Source: JAPLJC01 sp963697965 (lineage in GTDB: Bacteria; Desulfobacterota; Desulfobaccia; Desulfobaccales; 0-14-0-80-60-11). Taken from it: a stretch of DNA of 64,000 nt. The position numbers and the translations under genes were made by a program. The notes beneath the pieces were generated by a model. It ran no database searches. It worked only from the letters and a program-made list of their open reading frames with translations, and was not told the DNA's origin. Positions within the stretch are counted from its first letter, which is position 1, and every line of letters begins with the position of its first letter. The DNA lies in NCBI GenBank assembly GCA_963697965.1, contig OY969108.1, positions 744,001 through 808,000 of the forward strand. Reading direction: 5' to 3'. Below, piece after piece: positions 34,512 through 42,931 of this stretch.

Positions 34512-36923
34512 ATGAAGATCGATCTGCACGTCCACTCCAAATACTCCACTCGACCCTCCCAATGGGTGTTGCAAAAGTTGGGCTGCCAGGAGTGTTATAC
34601 GGAGCCCCAGACCCTCTACCGTCTTGCCAAAAAGCTGGGCATGTCCCGGGTAACCATTACGGACCATAACGTCATTGACGGCTGCCTGGAAATTGCCGGC
34701 TACCCCGACACCTTTATCAGCGAGGAACTGACCGCCTATTTCCCGGAGGACCGCTGCAAGGCCCACGTCCTGGTTTATGATATTAATGAAAAACAGCATC
34801 TAGACCTGCAGCAGGCCAGGGAAAATATCTATGACCTGGTGCATTATCTGCAAGAAAATCAGATCCCCCACGTTCTGGCCCACCCCTTCTGGTCCGTCAA
34901 CGATCGTTTGACTCCGGTCCATTTCGATAAATTTCTGCTGCTCTTCAAAAATTTCGAACTGAACGGGGCTCGGGATAGCCATCTGAACGATGGGCTCAAG
35001 GCTTTGTTGTCCCAACTCACCCCGAAAGAGATAGACGCATTGGCTGATAAGTATGGGATCACGCCCAGCATGCACAACCCCTGGCAGAAGAATCTTAGCG
35101 GCGGTTCCGATGACCATAGTTCTCTCAACATTGCCCGGATGTATACCCGAGTGGAGGGGGCCAGATCCTTAAAGCATTTCTTTCACGGCCTCCAGGTCGG
35201 CCAGGCCAAGCCCCAGGGGGAGGCCTCCACGCCCTTAACGCTCGGTTACAATCTCTATAGCATCGCCTACCAGTTCTATAGAAAGAAATACGACCTGGGT
35301 AAGTATGCCGATTCCAGCCTATTCATCAATTTTTTCGAAAGATTCCTGCAGACCAGCTCAGAACCTAAACATTTACCCACCCGCTATCAGTATTATCGGG
35401 ACAAGATTAAATATTTTTTCAGGAGTTCTTCGAAAAGCAGCCAAACCGACCCATTCCTGTCTCTAATCGTCAATGAAGCCATCAAGGCTCCGCAGAAGTC
35501 GCCGAACCGGCCCGGGCTGCAGTGGTTCCAGATACTCAATGACATCTCCACCACCATCTTGAAGCACTTTCACGAACATTTTCGCCAGGCGGTGGGGGAG
35601 GCCAATTTCCTCGGTTTGATTAATTCCCTCACGTCTTCCGGGATGATCTATCTGGGGTTGACCCCTTATCTGGCGGCCTTCTCCTCCTTCTCCAAGGACC
35701 GGAGCCTCGGATCGGAAATCCTGCGAAGTTTTTCAGGGCGCACCTCTGGGAGCCCTGCGGATGGAGAGAGCGGACTCAACCTGGCGCACTTTACCGACAC
35801 CTTTTATGAGGTCAACGGAGTGGGACTCACTCTCCGGTGCCAGGCGGAAGCCGCGGCCAGGGCCAACAAGAGATACACCATTATCACCTGCGATTCCGGG
35901 TCCCAGCCGCAACTGCCAGGGGTTCGCAATTTCGCTCCCATCGGGGTCGTGCAGTTACCTGAATACCCCGAACAGAAACTGTTCCATCCGCCTCTGTTTC
36001 AAATCCTCAACTATTGTTATGAACAGAACTTTACCCATATCAAGACCGCTACTCCCGGTCCCATGGGACTTACGGCCTTGGGGGTGGCCCGTTTGCTCAG
36101 GATCCCGATCTGGGGCACTTATCACACCGCTCTGCCCCAATATACTCAATATTTAACGGGTGATGTCGCCATGGAGGAGATGATGTGGAAGTACATCATC
36201 TGGTTTTACAATCAGATGGATCTCGTCTTTGTGCCCTCCGGCAGCACCGCTGAAGAATTGCACCAGAAGGGGATCGACCCGCGCAAGATCCGCCTCTTTC
36301 CCCGGGGAGTGGATGTGGAGCGGTTCCATCCGGCCAAACGCAACGGTGTCTTGGAAAAGTGCTATCAGATCAAGGAGGGCGTGAAGCTCCTTTACGTGGG
36401 CCGGATATCCAAGGAAAAGAATTTGCCGCTCCTGGCCAAGGTCTTCAAAACCTTGTTACCCAGCCACCCGGAGCTCAAATTGATCGTCGTGGGAGACGGA
36501 CCCTATCTGACAGAGATGCGCCGGGTGCTGGCGGGCCCCGCTTGCGTCTTTACCGGCTATCTGGCGGGAGAGGAACTGGCCCAGGTCTACGCCTCCTGTG
36601 ACCTGTTTGTCTTCCCCAGCACCACCGATACCTTCGGCAATGTGGTCCTGGAAGCGCAGGCTTCAGGCCTTCCGGTCGTGGTCACCGATTCCGGGGGGCC
36701 GCAGGAGAACGTCATCGATGGGGTAACCGGCGTCATAGTTCCGGCCAATGATGAAGAAGGGCTCTTCAAGGCCATCAAGCTGCTGGTGGCCGATCCGGAA
36801 TTGTTGAGAAAGATGGGAGAGGCGGCTCGGGATCATGTCAAGCAGCGCTCCTTTGCGGCGGCCTTCCAGGCCTCCTGGAAGATGTATGAGGAAAGGGCCG
36901 ACCACCGGCAAGCGGCCGGATAG
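34512..36923 (+). CDS. PHP-domain/GT4 glycosyltransferase fusion
   Basis: An 803-residue fusion. Residues about 1-240 are a PHP-type metallo-phosphoesterase domain (MKIDLHVHSKYSTRPS, VTITDHNVIDG, HVLAHPFW, GGSDDHSSLNIA). After a helical middle region, residues about 430-795 form a GT-B glycosyltransferase of family 4, with LLYVGRISKEKNLPLLAKVF, LIVVGDGPYL and the EX7E-type segment FPSTTDTFGNVVLEAQASG. It would transfer a sugar to a lipid or other acceptor, with the PHP domain removing a phosphate. It lies 23 bases after the decarboxylase-like gene and has AAAGGGGGG before the ATG. Confidence 0.88.
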   Translation: MKIDLHVHSKYSTRPSQWVLQKLGCQECYTEPQTLYRLAKKLGMSRVTITDHNVIDGCLEIAGYPDTFISEELTAYFPEDRCKAHVLVYDINEKQHLDLQQARENIYDLVHYLQENQIPHVLAHPFWSVNDRLTPVHFDKFLLLFKNFELNGARDSHLNDGLKALLSQLTPKEIDALADKYGITPSMHNPWQKNLSGGSDDHSSLNIARMYTRVEGARSLKHFFHGLQVGQAKPQGEASTPLTLGYNLYSIAYQFYRKKYDLGKYADSSLFINFFERFLQTSSEPKHLPTRYQYYRDKIKYFFRSSSKSSQTDPFLSLIVNEAIKAPQKSPNRPGLQWFQILNDISTTILKHFHEHFRQAVGEANFLGLINSLTSSGMIYLGLTPYLAAFSSFSKDRSLGSEILRSFSGRTSGSPADGESGLNLAHFTDTFYEVNGVGLTLRCQAEAAARANKRYTIITCDSGSQPQLPGVRNFAPIGVVQLPEYPEQKLFHPPLFQILNYCYEQNFTHIKTATPGPMGLTALGVARLLRIPIWGTYHTALPQYTQYLTGDVAMEEMMWKYIIWFYNQMDLVFVPSGSTAEELHQKGIDPRKIRLFPRGVDVERFHPAKRNGVLEKCYQIKEGVKLLYVGRISKEKNLPLLAKVFKTLLPSHPELKLIVVGDGPYLTEMRRVLAGPACVFTGYLAGEELAQVYASCDLFVFPSTTDTFGNVVLEAQASGLPVVVTDSGGPQENVIDGVTGVIVPANDEEGLFKAIKLLVADPELLRKMGEAARDHVKQRSFAAAFQASWKMYEERADHRQAAG

Positions 36924-37152
36924 ATTATCAATCATTCCTAAACCGGGATCGCTGGTCCCATCCTGGACTTGGTAATGCGGAATTGCCCCGATTCACCCTC
37001 CTACAACCAGAGAAAAATTCACTAATAATTAACGCAACCTTAAATCAATATTAACCCAGGCCTTGTAAAGTTATGCCTGACCAGGTAGGCAGGGGTCTCC
37101 TCCGTGATCGGAAAAGTGGCAGGGCCACGGCCTCGGCTCACCTAAGACAACG

Positions 37153-37178
37153 CCAGGAGAGAGCTGGCCCTCTCCTGG
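37153..37178 (+). promoter_or_regulatory. Leader hairpin before the pseudo-receiver gene
   Basis: CCAGGAGAG and CTCTCCTGG form a perfect nine-base stem just upstream of the CCAGGAGG ribosome-binding site of the next gene. Because the left arm resembles the ribosome-binding site, the right arm could also pair with it and modulate translation. Confidence 0.35.
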
Positions 37179-37196
37179 AATCCAGGAGGAAAAGTC

Positions 37197-37562
37197 ATGG
37201 ATGACGGCGACATATTATTAATCAGTGATGGTTCCCAAATCTTTCCGACCCTGGCCCGGTTCTTAGCGGATGCCGGCCACCGGGTCATGACCACTGGCGA
37301 AACCCGGGAAGCCTTTCAGTCCTTGCGCGCCGGCAATTTTCGACTGGTCATCACCTGCTTGAGCAATGGCTGGACCGATACCCGCCCCTTCCTGAAGGCG
37401 GTGCGGGAGCTGGATCGGGAGATTGCGGTGGTCATTCTGCGTCCCGGACCCAAGGTCAAGTCCCCCATCGGCGCCTACGTGGTCAAAGATGAGGGGTATG
37501 ACTTCAGGCCCTTCGGCTGGCCCGGGCTTCGGCACCTGGTAGCCAATTGCCTCAGTAGCTAG
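37197..37562 (+). CDS. Pseudo-receiver (degenerate response-regulator receiver) protein
   Basis: A 121-residue single-domain protein with the receiver-fold rhythm (DILLISDGSQIFPTLARFLADAGHRV, then FRLVITCLSNGWTD, then IAVVILRPG). The usual acidic pair is reduced to Asp near position 12 and the phosphorylated Asp is absent (VITCL instead of VILDL), so it is unlikely to be phosphorylated. It has a strong CAGGAGGA site and a leader hairpin. It stands alone; partner and role are unknown. Confidence 0.75.
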   Translation: MDDGDILLISDGSQIFPTLARFLADAGHRVMTTGETREAFQSLRAGNFRLVITCLSNGWTDTRPFLKAVRELDREIAVVILRPGPKVKSPIGAYVVKDEGYDFRPFGWPGLRHLVANCLSS

Positions 37563-37577
37563 AATTGCCTCCCTGAT

Positions 37578-37627
37578 GGGATGATGGCCGCGGCGCTTCA
37601 GCCCCCGGCCAGATCCCCGTTTTTTTT
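37578..37627 (+). terminator. Rho-independent terminator after the pseudo-receiver gene
   Basis: A two-step stem, GGGAT/ATCCC outside and GGCCG/CGGCC inside, is followed by CG and eight T residues. It starts 16 bases after the stop codon. Confidence 0.65.
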
Positions 37628-37629
37628 GG

Positions 37630-37872
37630 TCACCCCACCGGCATCTCTTCCTGCCCCCGGTCCGAGGCCACCTTTAGCGTAGGGTCCGGATTGCCTGCCC
37701 TGACTTTTCGGGAAAAGCGGTGATAGTATTGGCCCACCAGCAAAAGCCACTCCCGGGGCTGCAGATCGAAGTAGAAGGGGCTTTCCATAAGCATGGCCAC
37801 CAATTCTTTTTTCTCCAAGGAATTCTCCAGCTGCACCTGCCGCGCTGACCTTTGGTAATTCATCCCGGTCAT
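37630..37872 (-). CDS. Conserved-looking small protein, unknown
   Basis: An 80-residue acidic/basic protein without a signal peptide. The core reads LENSLEKKELVAMLMESPFYFDLQPREWLLLVGQYYHRFSRK, a plausible helical domain. A GGAG lies at fair distance before ATG 37872; an ATG three codons later is an alternative. I recognise no family. Gene-like codon use and a lack of competing frames support it, but it could be spurious. Confidence 0.5.
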   Translation of the reverse strand: MTGMNYQRSARQVQLENSLEKKELVAMLMESPFYFDLQPREWLLLVGQYYHRFSRKVRAGNPDPTLKVASDRGQEEMPVG

Positions 37873-38051
37873 CCAGGTCCCCGATTCTCCGGTACCTCTA
37901 CAATCCAGAAATTGATATTCAGGGACCGTCAGGAAGCCAGCCCTCTCATAAAATCGGCCGCCTCCCCTGACGGCCGGCGGCCATATTTGTTGGCTTTTCT
38001 TTACTGAAACTTATGCGGCCTCATCCCCGAGCAAGAATCTTCAAAATATTT

Positions 38052-38216
38052 CTAGCCAAAGCGCAAGGTCAATATGCAGGTGGTCAGAAATTTCAGCGAG
38101 CACCGGTTACATTTATAATACCTGCTGGCCGGAAAGAAACGCATCCAAAACTTGCGCCGCAAACGGGCTGGAGACCCCTGCCCGCAGCGCGGACAATTTC
38201 TTTCGGACCTGATCAT
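38052..38216 (-). CDS. Small zinc-ribbon protein
   Basis: A 54-residue protein with two cysteine pairs, NCPRCGQGS near the start and YYKCNRCSLKFLT thirty residues later, the spacing of a zinc ribbon. A basic stretch (RLRRKFWMRFFPASR) lies between them. The start is chosen at the ATG just before the first pair; a longer frame up to 38327 exists but looks unrelated. Likely a small metal-binding or nucleic-acid-associated protein. Confidence 0.6.
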   Translation of the reverse strand: MIRSERNCPRCGQGSPARLRRKFWMRFFPASRYYKCNRCSLKFLTTCILTLRFG

Positions 38217-38354
38217 GGCAAAAATAGGCCCGCTCAGGTTGGCGTTTGCTTCGTTAACCGCCGGTTCTTCACAATAGCCGAGCCTGGCTGCATCTTGGCC
38301 GCCTTCTGAACCTTGATGGCACATCATTGAATAACTTCCAGGTAACGCTAGGAT

Positions 38355-38534
38355 TTATCCAAACATTTCTTTCAGGTCGGCATCCGGCCCATACTTCGCC
38401 ACAAAGTATTCCGCTTCGGCCCGCACCACTTCCGGATCAGGCTCTCTGCCCACCACTGCCAGATAGAGCTTGTGCAGTTCATTGCTGATATTTTCCACCG
38501 CCTGCCTTTTTGACTGATCGGTAAGGATATTCAT
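38355..38534 (-). CDS. Small conserved-looking protein, unknown
   Basis: A 59-residue acidic helical protein: NISNELHKLYLAVVGREPDPEVVRAEAEYFVAKYGPDADLKEMFG forms the bulk (given here as its main run in parts). GAGGAAGG precedes ATG 38534. No family recognised. A longer reading upstream to 38756 is low in gene-like character. Confidence 0.5.
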   Translation of the reverse strand: MNILTDQSKRQAVENISNELHKLYLAVVGREPDPEVVRAEAEYFVAKYGPDADLKEMFG

Positions 38535-39111
38535 GGATTTTGACCTTCCTCGGCAAGGACTTCCAAGGTTTGCCCGATGTGCGCTAGAGACGGAGTAGAC
38601 CGGCCCAACCGGCATGTCCATTGAAGTTAGGCGCAAATTTTCAGGACTCCCACCCCGGGCTGCGAATATTGTTGCAGGCCACCTGGAACTGCGTCTCTCC
38701 CGCAGGTGGCAGATTTTGGCCAGTCCCTGCCGCCACCAGAGACAACGGCTGGGCAAATTAGGCGCCCCCCGGAATAAAGGGACTTCATCAGCCCAGCCGT
38801 TTCAGCAGGTGAAAGGGAATGTCCGAAGGTTACCCTGAGTTCGTAAAAATTGAATTTTGGTTTGATTAATATTTGATTAATTTGATAGAAACTGTCTATA
38901 GGAAGACGATTACGGGAAAAAAGTTGGCAGGCGCGGCCTTAGGAGCCTTGCCGGCGATTGGCTGATCTGGGCGGGATGGTTCGGGAGCTTTGGGGCCAGG
39001 GGGACCCGAAAATGACCAGGCGCTGAGCCCGTCAGAATTTGTAAACCTCAGCCCCCGGCCAACGGGGAGACCCCCGCGTCTCTGCTCACCTCAAGTAATT
39101 CCGTGTAGAAC
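38535..39111. other. 580-bp intergenic region with a long inverted repeat
   Basis: No convincing gene. A perfect 11-base inverted repeat, AACGGCTGGGC (38744-38754) and GCCCAGCCGTT (38791-38801), encloses 36 bases. The stretch 38840-38930 is AT-rich. This may hold the promoter of the small gene ending at 38355 on the minus strand, or an unrecognised RNA. Confidence 0.4.
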
Positions 39112-39189
39112 TGGTCGGGACGGGCGGATTCGAACCGCCGACTTCCTGCTCCCAAAGCAGGCGCGCTAACCAGGCTGCGCCACGTCCCG
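39112..39189 (-). tRNA. tRNA-Pro (anticodon TGG)
   Basis: On the minus strand the sequence folds as a cloverleaf: acceptor CGGGACG/CGTCCCG, D arm with GGTTAGC, anticodon arm CCTGC-TTTGGGA-GCAGG with anticodon TGG, T arm GGCGGTTCGAATCCGCC, discriminator A and an encoded CCA. Its first 24 bases overlap the end of the rdgB gene. Confidence 0.95.
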
Positions 39190-39828
39190 ACTCTTACTGA
39201 ATCGGGCCAAATCCTCCCTGAGGCCGGCCAGGATCTGCCGCAAGGCGGAGAGAGCCCGGGCCCGGTGGCTGATGCGGTTTTTCACCATCAACCCCAGTTG
39301 GGCCATGGTGGCCCCGAACTCGTCCACCCAGAAGACCGGGTCGTAGCCGAAACCCTGGGTCCCCAGGGGCGCCAGCGAGATGCGGCCGGGGCACTCCCCC
39401 CGGGCCCGGAAGAGGCGGCCGTCCGGCAGGGCCAGGGCCATTTCGCAGACGAACCGGGCCTGGCGCTGCTCCCAGGGAATCTCCCGCATCTCCTCCAGGA
39501 GTTTGCCCCAGTTGTCGGCGTCGCCAGGGGCCGCCGGTTGGGTGCGGTCCTGGGCGTAGCGGGCCGAATAGACACCGGGGCGCCCCCCCAGGGCCGCCAC
39601 CTCCAACCCGGAGTCGTCCGCCAGGGCCGGAAGCCCCGTGAGCCGGACCACTTCCCGGGCCTTGGTCTCGGCGTTCGCCGCGAAGGTCGATCCCTCTTCG
39701 GCGATCTCCGGTAGTCCCGGAAAATCGTCCAATCCCAACAGGTGCAGCTCCAGGTCTGCCAGGATTTGCCGCAGCTCCCGGATCTTGCCGACCGAGCGCG
39801 AGGCCATCACCAGGGCAGGGGCATCCAT
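39166..39828 (-). CDS. rdgB: Non-canonical purine NTP pyrophosphatase RdgB/HAM1
   Basis: A 220-residue house-cleaning enzyme that hydrolyses ITP, dITP and XTP. Family motifs are ALVMASRSVGKIRELRQIL (with Lys), GSTFAANAETKAREV, LADDSGLEVAALGGRPGVYSARYA, and GFGYDPVFWVDEFG and SHRARAL near the end. It overlaps the rph gene by 22 bases. The last residues (SRDVAQPG and the TAG stop) are encoded inside the tRNA-Pro gene, so processing of the tRNA would remove the stop codon from a shared transcript. Confidence 0.93.
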   Translation of the reverse strand: MDAPALVMASRSVGKIRELRQILADLELHLLGLDDFPGLPEIAEEGSTFAANAETKAREVVRLTGLPALADDSGLEVAALGGRPGVYSARYAQDRTQPAAPGDADNWGKLLEEMREIPWEQRQARFVCEMALALPDGRLFRARGECPGRISLAPLGTQGFGYDPVFWVDEFGATMAQLGLMVKNRISHRARALSALRQILAGLREDLARFSKSRDVAQPG

Positions 39829-40547
39829 GGGCGCAGGGCCTCCTCCTGGAGATGGAACAGCTCCTTGAGGCCCTCCTGGGCCAGGGCCAACAGCTGCGGG
39901 AGCTGGTCAGCAGGGAAGGGCCCCTCCTCGCCGGTGAGCTGCACCTCGATGAGCTCGCCCTGGCCGGTGCCCACGAAGTTGGCGTCCACCGCGGCCTGGG
40001 AATCCTCTTCATAGTCCAGGTCCAGCAGCAGTTGACCCCGGTAGGCGCCGGCGCTCACCGCGGCTACCTGCTGGGAAATGGGCAGGGCCGCCAGCAGGTC
40101 CTGGCGCCGCAACCCTTCCAGGGCGAGTGCCAGGGCCACGAAGGCCCCGGTGACGCTGGCGGTGCGGGTGCCGCCGTCTGCCTGCAGGACGTCACAGTCC
40201 AGGATGACGGTGCGGGGTCCCAGGGCCTGAAGGTCCACCGCGGCCCTGAGCGATCGCCCGATGAGGCGGCTGATCTCCTGGGTCCGGCCCCCCAAGCGGC
40301 CCAGGCGGGACTCCCGCTCCTGGCGGCCGTGGGACGCCCGGGGCAGCATGGCGTATTCGGCGGTGACCCAGCCGCCGCCTTTGGCTTGACGAAAGGCCGG
40401 CACCGTCTCCACCACCGTGGCGGCGCACAACACCCGGGTGCGGCCCCAGGTGACCAGGCAGGAGCCTTCGGCAAAATCGAGGTAGCCCGGGGTGAGGCTC
40501 ACCGGCCGGAGCCGGTCCCGAGCCCGCCCGCCGCTGCGGCGCATCAT
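39807..40547 (-). CDS. rph: Ribonuclease PH
   Basis: A 246-residue phosphorolytic exoribonuclease that trims tRNA 3' ends. Typical segments are RDRLRPVSLTPGYLDFAEGSCLVTWGRTRVLCAATV (in parts), GWVTAEYAMLPRAS, GRTQEISRLIGRSLRAAVDL and DCDVLQADGGTRTASVTGA. AGGAAAGAGAG precedes ATG 40547; the in-frame extension upstream is only translated repeat DNA. It is followed by rdgB and tRNA-Pro, a fitting arrangement for tRNA maturation. Confidence 0.94.
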   Translation of the reverse strand: MMRRSGGRARDRLRPVSLTPGYLDFAEGSCLVTWGRTRVLCAATVVETVPAFRQAKGGGWVTAEYAMLPRASHGRQERESRLGRLGGRTQEISRLIGRSLRAAVDLQALGPRTVILDCDVLQADGGTRTASVTGAFVALALALEGLRRQDLLAALPISQQVAAVSAGAYRGQLLLDLDYEEDSQAAVDANFVGTGQGELIEVQLTGEEGPFPADQLPQLLALAQEGLKELFHLQEEALRPWMPLPW

Positions 40548-40556
40548 CTCTCTCTC

Positions 40557-40662
40557 TTTCCTGTTTTCCGTTTTCCGTTTTCCGTTTTCTGTCTCAACCA
40601 AGGTCCATCGGAGCTGGCCTTTGATTTTTACAGAAAACAGTTAACAGGGAACAGAAAACTGT
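40557..40662. repeat. Dispersed GAAAACRG repeat element, copy A
   Basis: The left arm is three tandem TTTTCCG units ending in TTTTCTGT; the right arm is ACAGAAAACAGTTAACAGGG followed by AACAGAAAACTGT, giving an imperfect inverted repeat around a 38-base centre. It fills the gap between a small gene and rph. A similar element is at 63865-63966. Confidence 0.6.
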
Positions 40663-40663
40663 C

Positions 40664-40837
40664 CTAATCCTTAAGGGATTGGCGCAGTGTGTCGATTACC
40701 AGGTTAAAGGTGTCACTAAAGGAGGCGGGGGAGACCCGGCCCACCTCGATGAACTTGACCACGATCTCCTTGGCCGCCTTCAGGAGCAGTTCTTCCCGGG
40801 ACGGCAGGGGGGCGGCTGCTGGTCGTTCCCGGCCCAT
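40664..40837 (-). CDS. Small conserved-looking protein upstream of rph
   Basis: A 57-residue protein: a flexible start (MGRERPAAAPLPSREE) and then a helical core with AAKEIVVKFIEVGRVSPASF and SDTFNLVIDTLRQSLKD. I recall similar short proteins in other deltaproteobacteria but no assigned function. GGGAGCC lies before the ATG. It would be the first gene of an operon with rph and rdgB, separated from rph by a repeat element. Confidence 0.65.
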   Translation of the reverse strand: MGRERPAAAPLPSREELLLKAAKEIVVKFIEVGRVSPASFSDTFNLVIDTLRQSLKD

Positions 40838-41165
40838 GCGAGGCTCCCTTCTGCTGCGATTTTTTGGTATATTATCAGTAAGCAGTGAGCAGTAAGCAGT
40901 TTCGAGTGGAATTGGTGGGCAGTGCCCACCCTATAATCTATGAGGATTCCAAGATTTTAATTTGCCAGTAAAGCTCCAACTCGAAACTCAAAACTCGATA
41001 TTAAGGGCAACGCCATCACGGGCTAAGGGCCCGTGCCATTGCCGTCCCTACGACTATCAACTCATAGAAAGGCCCCGCGGGCCAGAAGAAGGCCATCTTG
41101 ATGGCCGGCGGGGCGGGTCAAGAAGAACCGGGTCACAGCCCTCCTCAAGGGGAAATGATAAACCA
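40838..41165. repeat. Intergenic region with MITE-like inverted repeat and palindrome
   Basis: AGCAGT is repeated three times (40881-40900). AGTTTCGAGT (40898-40907) and ACTCGAAACT (40979-40988) form perfect 10-base terminal inverted repeats around the palindrome GGTGGGCA-G-TGCCCACC (40914-40930). The palindrome and CTCGAAACTC string recur at 44410-44482. The rest, up to the mutL start, shows no gene. Confidence 0.55.
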
Positions 41166-42929
41166 GTGACTGGGCCAAGGCAAGAGGTAAAAAGAGAGCG
41201 GGCCATCCGGGTTCTGCCGCCCCAGGTGGCGGCCCAGATTGCCGCGGGGGAGGTCATCCTGCGCCCCGCCGCGGTGGTCAAGGAACTGGTGGAAAACGCC
41301 CTGGACGCCGGGGCTCGGACCCTGGTGGTGGAGATCGAGGAGGGGGGGTGCCGGCGCCTGCGGGTGGTGGACGACGGCTGGGGCATGACCCCGGAGGAGG
41401 CCCTCCTGAGCCTGGAGCGCCACGCCACCAGCAAGCTCAGGGATGAGGCCGACCTCCTCAACATAACCACCCTGGGGTTCCGGGGCGAGGCCTTGCCCAG
41501 CATCGCCGCGGTGAGCCGGTTGACCCTGGTCACCTGCCCGCCGGGGGCCTCCCCCGGCTTCCGCCTGGCGACCCTGGCCGGGGAGTTGCAGGAATCCTCT
41601 CCCTGGGCCGGCGCCGGCGGTACTCAGGTAGAGGTCGCGGAGCTCTTTTTCAATACCCCGGCCCGGCGCAAATTCCTGAAGAGCAAAGAAGGAGAGCAGG
41701 CCTATATCGTGGAGGTGATGCGCCACCTGGCCCTGGGGTATCCGGAGGTCCATTTCACTCTGAAGACGCCCACCCGGGTGCTGCTAACCGCCCCCGGCCC
41801 CCAGGAGCTGCCAGCCCGGGTGGCGGCCCTCTACGGCGCTGAGGCGGCGGCGCGGATGCTGCCGGTGTCCCTGGGGACCGGTCCCTTTGAGGTGAGCGGA
41901 CTCATCAGCGACCCGGATTTTTCCCTGGCCAGCTCCCGCTTCCAGGTATTCCTGGTGAACCGCCGGGTGGTGCAGGACCGCATTCTGGGGGCGGTCTTGA
42001 AAGAGGTGTTCGCGGGCCTGCTGCCCCGGGGGCGCCATCCGGCGGCGGTGCTCCACCTGACGCTCCCCGCCCCGGATTTGGACGTCAACGTCCACCCGGC
42101 CAAGGCCGAAGTGCGCTTTCAAGATCCGGGCCGGATCTACGCCCTCCTGCTGGCGGCCCTGCGCCAGGCCCTGGGGCCGCTCTCCGGTGCGGCTCCCGGA
42201 TACCGGGTGACCTTGCAGCCCGACTTCCCGAGGGCGGCCGAGCCTTCACTCATCGAGTCCTCCCCGGCCCCCTGGGGAGGGGCGGCCCCCTGGACCCCGC
42301 CGCCGGCGCTTGCGCCCGGACCGGCGCCGGCGCTCTCCTCCCGCTCCTGGCGCTTCCAGGACCTCCAGGTCATCGGCCAGTTGAAGAACACCTATATCCT
42401 GGCCCAGTCCCCGGAGGGCCTGGTCCTCATCGACCAGCACGCGGCCCACGAACGCGTTCTCTATGAATCCTTTAAGGCCAAGGGACCGGGGGCCACCCGC
42501 CAGGCGCTGCTCTTCCCCAAGGTGGTGGAGGTTCCCGCCGCCCAGGCCGATTGGGTCCGGGAGCACCTGGAGGTCCTGGCCCAGGCGGGCTTGGACCTCT
42601 CTGACTTTGGCGGGGCCAGCTTTCTGATCACCGCGGTCCCGGCCTTTCTCAGCCACGCCGACCTGGAGGCGGTGGTGGCCGAGGCGGTGGAAGTTTTGTC
42701 CCCCTTGAAGGGCGGCGCCTCGCCCCAGGCGATCCGGGAGCAGGCCTGCCAGTTCATGGCCTGCCGGGGGGCCCTCAAGGCGGGAGACCCTTTGCAGGAG
42801 GAGGCCGTTCAGGCCTTGCTGGCCCAATTGGATGAAATCCCGGTATCCTCCCATTGCCCCCACGGACGCCCCCTGTGGCGTCTGATCCCCTATGGTGACA
42901 TCCACCAGAGCTTCCGCCGTCCTAAATGA
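41166..42929 (+). CDS. mutL: DNA mismatch repair protein MutL
   Basis: A 587-residue GHKL ATPase. The N-terminal half has IAAGEVILRPAAVVKELVENALDAGA, DDGWGMTPEEALLSLERHATSK, TLGFRGEALPSIA and the FFNTPARRKFLKS segment. After a proline-rich linker the C-terminal dimerisation domain starts at LQVIGQLKNTYILAQSPEGLVLIDQHAAHER. The last part has ACRGALKAGDPL and CPHGRP. I saw no DQHAx2Ex4E endonuclease helix with certainty, though DQHAAHERVLYE resembles it. The GTG at 41166 has AAGGGGA upstream and is the closest start to the conserved region. Confidence 0.93.
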   Translation: MTGPRQEVKRERAIRVLPPQVAAQIAAGEVILRPAAVVKELVENALDAGARTLVVEIEEGGCRRLRVVDDGWGMTPEEALLSLERHATSKLRDEADLLNITTLGFRGEALPSIAAVSRLTLVTCPPGASPGFRLATLAGELQESSPWAGAGGTQVEVAELFFNTPARRKFLKSKEGEQAYIVEVMRHLALGYPEVHFTLKTPTRVLLTAPGPQELPARVAALYGAEAAARMLPVSLGTGPFEVSGLISDPDFSLASSRFQVFLVNRRVVQDRILGAVLKEVFAGLLPRGRHPAAVLHLTLPAPDLDVNVHPAKAEVRFQDPGRIYALLLAALRQALGPLSGAAPGYRVTLQPDFPRAAEPSLIESSPAPWGGAAPWTPPPALAPGPAPALSSRSWRFQDLQVIGQLKNTYILAQSPEGLVLIDQHAAHERVLYESFKAKGPGATRQALLFPKVVEVPAAQADWVREHLEVLAQAGLDLSDFGGASFLITAVPAFLSHADLEAVVAEAVEVLSPLKGGASPQAIREQACQFMACRGALKAGDPLQEEAVQALLAQLDEIPVSSHCPHGRPLWRLIPYGDIHQSFRRPK

Positions 42930-42931
42930 GA

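Noticed and set aside
37080..37190. Possible c-di-GMP or molybdenum cofactor riboswitch upstream of the pseudo-receiver gene
   Set aside because: None of the conserved core sequences could be laid on it; only the simple hairpin is supported.
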